From positions 1-10,024 of the forward strand of contig JAABSI010000100.1 of the NCBI GenBank assembly GCA_011390455.1: a DNA stretch of 10,024 nt, given 5' to 3'. This document shows positions 6,299 to 10,024 of this stretch, piece after piece. This stretch comes from Trueperaceae bacterium. Its GTDB lineage: Bacteria > Deinococcota > Deinococci > Deinococcales > Trueperaceae. The translations under genes and the position numbers were made by a program. How positions within the stretch are numbered: position 1 is the first letter of the stretch; each line of letters begins with the position of its first letter. The notes beneath the pieces are model-generated. The model worked only from the letters and a program-made list of their open reading frames with translations, searched no databases and was not told where the DNA came from.

Positions 6299-7036
6299 TC
6301 AGTCGACGAGGTCGGCCTGAGCGGTCGGTCCAGCGCGGCGATCGCGTCGACCCTGCCGATCGAGCAAGAACGAGTGGGCCGTGTAGAACGCCACGTAGCC
6401 CAGCGAGGCGTGGGCGAGGGCGGCGCGCAGCGGCCCGGGCTCGACGAGCAGGGCGACCGTCGCCGCGACACCCCACGCGCCGCCGAGGATGAGGTGCAGG
6501 AGACGCCCCTTGCGCATGCGGCTGACGTAGAGGAAGCGCACGTCGGTGAACACCAGCAGGCTGAGCCCCACCACCATGGCGCTCGTCAGCGCCGGCGAGA
6601 GGTCCAGGACGAAGGCGTAGAAGACCACCACGTTCCAGTAGGAGGGGAAGCCGACGAAGAAGCCCTCGTCGCTCTGCTTCGCGGTGGTGCGGGAGAACCC
6701 GTACGCGGAACTGAACGTCAGCAGCGTCGCGAACGCCCAGGCGGGTTGCAGGAGGAGGCCGGCGTGCAGGAGGAAGAGAACCGGCAGGAACACGTAGGTG
6801 ACGAAGTCGACGAGGTTGTCGAGCAGCGGCCCGTCGATGCGCGGGGCCGTCTGCGCGACGCGGTGCTTGCGGGCGAGGGCGCCGTCGGTCGCGTCGATCA
6901 GCACCGTGGCCGCCATGGCGAGGAGCGCCAGTGCGTACCGCCCCTCGAGGATCCACTGGATCGCGAGCACGGCGAACAGCAGTGCAGACGTCGTGTAGAG
7001 ATGGACGAGGTAACCGCGGGTTTGGGGCGAGGTCAT
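6299..7036 (-). CDS. pcs: Phosphatidylcholine-synthase-like CDP-alcohol phosphotransferase
   Basis: The product would join choline to CDP-diacylglycerol, releasing CMP and forming phosphatidylcholine in the inner membrane. At 245 residues it has the family length and about eight hydrophobic segments. The catalytic signature is DG-x2-AR-x12-G-x3-D-x3-D: D51, G52, A55, R56, G69, D73 and D77, preceded by D48. The 12-residue spacing, instead of 8 in most CDP-alcohol phosphotransferases, is the hallmark of bacterial Pcs. The start VHLYTTSALL and the later block FFVGFPSYWNVVVFY are also typical of Pcs. ATG 7036 follows GGAGG (7044-7040) by 3 nt. The frame is open further upstream to 7258, but that part is low-complexity R/P/S/T sequence with no membrane segments, so I leave it out. 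The TVP38-type gene follows without a gap. Choline specificity is inferred from the motif; another alcohol is possible. Confidence 0.82.
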   Translation of the reverse strand: MTSPQTRGYLVHLYTTSALLFAVLAIQWILEGRYALALLAMAATVLIDATDGALARKHRVAQTAPRIDGPLLDNLVDFVTYVFLPVLFLLHAGLLLQPAWAFATLLTFSSAYGFSRTTAKQSDEGFFVGFPSYWNVVVFYAFVLDLSPALTSAMVVGLSLLVFTDVRFLYVSRMRKGRLLHLILGGAWGVAATVALLVEPGPLRAALAHASLGYVAFYTAHSFLLDRQGRRDRRAGPTAQADLVD

Positions 7037-7130
7037 GGGCCTCCAGACGGGCGTGGGCGTGGTCGCGCGGGTGGACGTGGGCGCGGCGGGTTCGCGCGTT
7101 GGCGACCCGTCGGGACGTCGAGAACGCGTC

Positions 7131-7136
7131 ACGATA
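7131..7136 (-). promoter_or_regulatory. Possible -10 element for the pcs-like operon
   Basis: The minus strand reads TATCGT, identical to the -10 of the tRNA promoter in this window and fitting TANNNT. I see no good -35 at 16-18 bp. It would give a leader of roughly 88 nt before ATG 7036. The rest of the 7037-7286 interval shows no other feature I can support. Confidence 0.3.
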
Positions 7137-7286
7137 ACCGGTGAGCCGGAGGAATGGAGAGTTGCGGAGCCGGTGACGCCGGGATCCGCAGCCGCATCGT
7201 CCGATCGCCGCGGGTCGCCACGGGTGTCATGTCGGGCGAGGGCATTCGATGGACGCATCGACCGGGGGGCGTCGGGCGGGCGCGTG

Positions 7287-7292
7287 TATCAT
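7287..7292 (+). promoter_or_regulatory. -10 element placed for leaderless transcription
   Basis: TATCAT (TANNNT type) ends 6 bp before ATG at 7299. A start site about 7 nt downstream of the -10 would coincide with the A of that ATG. No convincing -35 is visible. Confidence 0.4.
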
Positions 7293-7298
7293 CCCAGC

Positions 7299-7382
7299 AT
7301 GAAGCCCATGGAGCGCGGAGGTGCGGTGGGCGCGGCGGCCGTTGGGCGGTGGGCGGTGGGGTGTCTTGGGGACACCCGATGA
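7299..7382 (+). CDS. Short upstream ORF coupled to the channel gene
   Basis: This 27-codon frame starts at an ATG 6 bp behind a -10-like TATCAT. It ends in TGA that overlaps the ATG of the channel gene (ATGA at 7379-7382). The predicted peptide is glycine- and alanine-rich, has no signal or domain, and looks unlike a functional protein. Its likely role is to deliver ribosomes to the channel start, which has only a weak GGGGA (7368-7372) of its own. The codons are as GC-biased as their surroundings, so composition does not prove coding. Confidence 0.35.
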   Translation: MKPMERGGAVGAAAVGRWAVGCLGDTR

Positions 7383-8209
7383 GCGACGGGGACACGAGCG
7401 AGCATCCTGACGCGAACGCCTGGGACGAGGAGGTCCTGAAGCGGGAGCGATACGAGTTGCTCGAACGGCTCGAGGGCTGGCTCGAAACGCCGATGCTGGT
7501 TCTGGCGTTCGTGTGGCTGGTGCTGTTGGTCGTGGAGTTGACCCGGGGCGAGAGTCTGTTGTTCACATTCCTGGGCACGACGATCTGGGTCGTCTTCATT
7601 CTCGATTTCGTCGTGAAGTTGGTGCTGGCTCCGGACAAGGTCGAGTACCTCAAGGGCAACTGGCTGACCGCCATCTCGCTGCTGGTCCCCGCGCTGCGGC
7701 TCTTCCGCATCTTCCGCGCGTTTCGGTTGCTCCGTCTGGCCCGCACGGGGCGGGGGTTGCGCCTGGTCCGCGTCGTGAGTTCTCTCAACCGCGGGATGAA
7801 AGCGTTGGCCGCGAGCCTGGGCCGGCGGGGCTTCGGGTACGTGATCGCCCTCACCATGCTGGTCACGGTGGCCGGTGCCGCCGGGATGTACGCTTTCGAG
7901 AACGAAGCACCGGGTGGCCCGAATGGCTACGTCGAGTCGTTGTGGTGGACCGCCATGGTCATGACGACGATGGGCTCTGAGTACGTGCCACAGACGGCCG
8001 AGGGGCGTGTCCTGTACCTTCTTCTGGCGCTGTACGCCTTCGCCGTCTTCGGCTACGTGACGGCGGCGCTCGCCACCTTCTTCGTCGGCCGCGACGCCGA
8101 CAGTGTCGATGCCGAAGTGGCAGGGGCCAAGCAGTTGACCGCGCTGCGGGACGAGGTGATTGCCTTGCGTGACGAGATCCGTGCCCTGTCGCGACAGCAT
8201 CCCGGGTAA
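7379..8209 (+). CDS. Voltage-gated-type cation channel with non-canonical filter
   Basis: This 276-residue protein has the six-helix plan of voltage-gated channels. S1 is at about 38-55, S2 at 61-83 (ending FILDFVVKLVLAP) and S3 at 95-105. S4 lies at 106-131 with arginines at nearly every third position (RLFRIFRAFRLLRLAR). S5 is at 153-173, the pore helix at 184-196 and S6 at 210-238. The filter at 196-202 is TTMGSEY instead of the potassium signature TTVGYGD: the TxG core is present, but the second Y-G is replaced by S-E. The C-terminus (245-272) has heptad-like LTALRDEVIALRDEIRAL, a probable tetramerising coiled coil. ATG 7379 is chosen because it begins the acidic soluble N-terminus and forms an ATGA overlap with a short upstream ORF; the open frame further upstream shows no protein-like sequence. 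The position suggests a cation pore opened by membrane potential; ion selectivity cannot be read off. Confidence 0.85.
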   Translation: MSDGDTSEHPDANAWDEEVLKRERYELLERLEGWLETPMLVLAFVWLVLLVVELTRGESLLFTFLGTTIWVVFILDFVVKLVLAPDKVEYLKGNWLTAISLLVPALRLFRIFRAFRLLRLARTGRGLRLVRVVSSLNRGMKALAASLGRRGFGYVIALTMLVTVAGAAGMYAFENEAPGGPNGYVESLWWTAMVMTTMGSEYVPQTAEGRVLYLLLALYAFAVFGYVTAALATFFVGRDADSVDAEVAGAKQLTALRDEVIALRDEIRALSRQHPG

Positions 8210-8213
8210 CGGA

Positions 8214-8243
8214 GAAGCGACCCCGCAGGTACGGAGTCGCTTC
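8214..8243. terminator. Hairpin between the convergent channel and tRNA genes
   Basis: GAAGCGAC (8214-8221) pairs perfectly with GTCGCTTC (8236-8243), with a further CCG/CGG inside. It sits 4 nt after the channel stop and about 30 nt beyond the 3' end of the minus-strand tRNA, so it could terminate both. The minus-strand side continues TCTCCGTT; neither side has a strong T-run. Confidence 0.45.
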
Positions 8244-8274
8244 GATCGCAGAGCCGTGGTGGACGGCGTCTAGC

Positions 8275-8351
8275 TGGTCGGGGTGACTGGATTTGAACCA
8301 GCGACCACTTGACCCCCAGTCAAGTGCGCTACCAGGCTGCGCTACACCCCG
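8275..8351 (-). tRNA. tRNA-Pro (anticodon GGG)
   Basis: The minus strand folds into a complete 77-nt cloverleaf. The acceptor stem is CGGGGTG/CACCCCG. The D-arm is GCGC AGCCTGGTA GCGC, and the anticodon stem is CTTGA/TCAAG around the loop CTGGGGG, which gives anticodon GGG. The T-arm is CTGG TTCAAAT CCAG. A73 is followed by an encoded CCA (8277-8275). The D-arm matches the usual bacterial tRNA-Pro pattern. It reads CCC and CCU codons. Confidence 0.95.
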
Positions 8352-8386
8352 AGGCGGGCTCGACCGGCCACGCTCGTGCGCCAGCC

Positions 8387-8416
8387 ACGATACGCGCCCC
8401 GCGCAAGGCGCGTCAA
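8387..8416 (-). promoter_or_regulatory. Promoter of the tRNA-Pro gene
   Basis: The minus strand has TTGACG (8416-8411), an 18-bp spacer and TATCGT (8392-8387). This is the clearest sigma-70-type promoter in the window. Transcription would start near 8380, about 30 nt before the tRNA 5' end at 8351. Confidence 0.65.
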
Positions 8417-8534
8417 CCGGATGGTTGGGTTCAGGTCTTGTGTCCCGCCGGTGCATGGGCCCCGCGTCCCCGGCGGACCGGCGCTACGATGGGTGCACGC
8501 GCACCGGCACCCGCGCGTGGAAGGTCGTTCCCGC

Positions 8535-10024
8535 ATGCCCCAACGTCGCGCCCGATCGTCGAGCGATCCCTCCCGCGAGGCAGGGGGCGCGGCGACGGAG
8601 GCCGACTGGCATGCACTGACCATCGGCGAGGTCGAACGCGAACTCGACACCGACCTCGAGCGGGGCCTCTCCGAAGAGGAGGCCGCGCAGCGCCTCGAGC
8701 GCGACGGCCCCAACCGGCTCCCGTCACCCGAGGGGCGGTCGGCCTGGGCGATCCTGGGGGCCCAGTTCACGAGCCTGATCGTCCTCTTCTTGGTGGCCGC
8801 GGCCGGTATCGCCTTTCTGTTCGGCGAGACGATCGAGGGCTTCGCGATCCTCGTCGTCATCGTCATCAACGCCGCAGTGGGCTTCTTGACGGAGATGCGC
8901 GCCGAGCAGGCGATCGATTCGCTGCGCAAGCAGGCCGCGCCCTCGGCGCGGGTCGTGCGGGGTGGCCAGGAGCGCACGATCGACGCCGAGGGCATCGTGC
9001 GGGGCGAGGTGGTGCTGCTCGGCGAGGGCGATCGGGTCCCCGCGGACGGTCGGCTGGCCGAGAGCGCCCGCCTGCAGACGCAGGAGGCGGCCCTCACCGG
9101 CGAGTCGCAGGCGGCGGAGAAGGACGCCGATGCCGAGGTCGCCGACGACGCCCCGATGGCAGAACGCGCCACCATGGCCTACCTCGGCACCAACGTCACC
9201 ACCGGCCGCGGCCGACTGCTGGTCACGGGGATCGGCGCCCGTACCGAGGTCGGCCGGATCGGCCAGCTGCTCGAGGAGACGGTGCAGCGCGACACGCCGC
9301 TGGAGCGGCGGCTGGAGCAGCTCGGCCGGGCCCTGATCGGCGTCGTGCTGGGGCTGGCCGCGGTGATCATCGTCGCCGGTGTCCTGCGCGGCAACGACCT
9401 GATCTACATGATCGAGATCGGGATCGCGCTGGCGATCGCCGCCGTGCCCGAGGGCCTGCCGGCGGTCGCCACGATGACGCTGGCGCTCGGCGTGCAGCGG
9501 ATGGCGCGCGCCAACTCGCTGGTCCGCCGGCTGCCCGCCGTCGAGACCCTGGGCTCCACCACCGTGATCTGCACCGACAAGACCGGCACGCTCACCCGCA
9601 ACGAGATGACCGTCCGGCGGGTGGTCGTGGCGGACCGCAGCGTCGACGTGAGCGGTGCCGGCTACGTCCCCGATGGTGAGTTCGCGCGCGACGAACGAGC
9701 GATCGACGTCGCCGCGGACGAACTCCTGAAGACCGCCCTCACGATCGGGGCGCTGTGCAACGACGCGCACATGGCCGAGGAGGACGGCGAGGCGACCGTG
9801 TTGGGCGATCCGACGGAGGGGGCGTTGGTCGTGGCCGCCGCGAAGGCCGGGCTCGACCTCGACCGCCTGCGCAGCGAGCGTCCGCGCGTGGACGAGATCC
9901 CGTTCGAGTCCGACGAGCGCCGGATGGTCACCGTCCATGAGCTCGAAGGCGGCGAGCGGGTCGCCTACGCCAAGGGCGCCCCCGCGGCCATCCTCGAGCG
10001 CTGCGGCGACCGCCTCACCGACGA
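8535..10024 (+). CDS. P2-type cation-transporting ATPase (3' partial)
   Basis: This is an inner-membrane pump that uses ATP to move cations; 496 codons are visible before the right edge. After an N-terminal cation-ATPase domain ([16 protein letters not shown], then [17 protein letters not shown]) come helices 1-2 (about 71-120). The actuator domain carries TGES at 188-191 and helices 3-4 lie around 265-310. PEGLP at 305-309, in the helix-4 ion site, indicates the P2 (calcium/manganese or sodium type) class rather than heavy-metal pumps, which have CPx there. The phosphorylated aspartate is D348 in CTDKTGTLT. The nucleotide domain has [12 protein letters not shown] and ends at KGAP (480-483) just before the edge. 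ATG 8535 lies 10 nt after GGAAGG. The hinge (TGD, GDGxND) and helices 5-10, needed to decide the ion, are missing. It is divergent from the tRNA gene, with no distinct promoter that I trust. Confidence 0.93.
   Translation, partial: MPQRRARSSSDPSREAGGAATEADWHALTIGEVERELDTDLERGLSEEEAAQRLERDGPNRLPSPEGRSAWAILGAQFTSLIVLFLVAAAGIAFLFGETIEGFAILVVIVINAAVGFLTEMRAEQAIDSLRKQAAPSARVVRGGQERTIDAEGIVRGEVVLLGEGDRVPADGRLAESARLQTQEAALTGESQAAEKDADAEVADDAPMAERATMAYLGTNVTTGRGRLLVTGIGARTEVGRIGQLLEETVQRDTPLERRLEQLGRALIGVVLGLAAVIIVAGVLRGNDLIYMIEIGIALAIAAVPEGLPAVATMTLALGVQRMARANSLVRRLPAVETLGSTTVICTDKTGTLTRNEMTVRRVVVADRSVDVSGAGYVPDGEFARDERAIDVAADELLKTALTIGALCNDAHMAEEDGEATVLGDPTEGALVVAAAKAGLDLDRLRSERPRVDEIPFESDERRMVTVHELEGGERVAYAKGAPAAILERCGDRLTD

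Noticed and set aside
5807..7144. Very long plus-strand open frame opposite the lipid operon
   Set aside because: It is antisense to two genes with clear membrane topology and motifs; its product is low-complexity E/G/R/H/Q sequence typical of GC-rich shadow frames.
7154..7378. N-terminal extension of the channel gene to an upstream ATG at 7154
   Set aside because: The extension is glycine/arginine-rich, covers the putative -10 and lacks any protein-like pattern, whereas the start at 7379 gives a normal cytoplasmic N-terminus.
8485..8490. TACGAT as a -10 element for the ATPase gene
   Set aside because: It fits TANNNT only loosely and there is no matching -35 at 16-18 bp; too weak to list as a promoter.
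8309..9679. Long plus-strand and minus-strand open frames over the ATPase
   Set aside because: The frame from 8535 carries TGES, PEGLP, DKTGTLT and KGAP in the right order; the others are arginine/alanine-rich with no family features, and one runs through the tRNA region.

Overview
The window is GC-rich, densely coding bacterial DNA with Gram-negative-type envelope genes, including secreted Ig-fold chaperone and subunit-like proteins and an apparent outer-membrane beta-barrel. One TANNNT -10 element sits only 6 bp before an ATG, which would give a leaderless mRNA. Leaderless mRNAs with this spacing are common in Deinococcus, so a Deinococcota (Deinococcus/Trueperaceae-like) host is my best guess. 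That is inference, not proof.

Positions 1-5171 hold a surface-structure locus. A plus-strand gene, cut by the left edge, encodes the end of a probable beta-barrel followed by carboxypeptidase-regulatory-like and Ig-like domains. Facing it on the minus strand, read from right to left, are three small secreted subunit-like genes (4701-5171, 3894-4436, 3333-3791), a PapD-like two-domain chaperone (2387-3181) and a two-domain protein that looks like a tip adhesin (1446-2390). The small proteins share an N-terminal strand (H-x-V-x-V-x-I-P) and a C-terminal strand (DG-x-E-x-x-G-x-Y...V-x-Y-x-L). The layout resembles a chaperone-usher-type fimbrial operon built from proteins divergent from the textbook families. 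The third subunit gene is broken by a frameshift; its C-terminal third survives in another frame and still overlaps the chaperone start as GTGA. Long inverted repeats lie between the subunit genes and in the 377-bp leader.

Positions 5549-7036 (minus strand) hold a two-gene membrane-lipid operon: a phosphatidylcholine-synthase-like CDP-alcohol phosphotransferase followed directly by a TVP38/DedA-type membrane protein.

Positions 7287-8209 (plus strand) encode a six-helix voltage-gated-type cation channel with an unusual selectivity filter (TTMGSEY). A short, possibly leaderless upstream ORF overlaps its start by ATGA. A tRNA-Pro(GGG) gene with encoded CCA and a clear promoter lies on the minus strand at 8275-8351. 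Divergent from it, a P2-type cation-transporting ATPase starts at 8535 and runs off the right edge.
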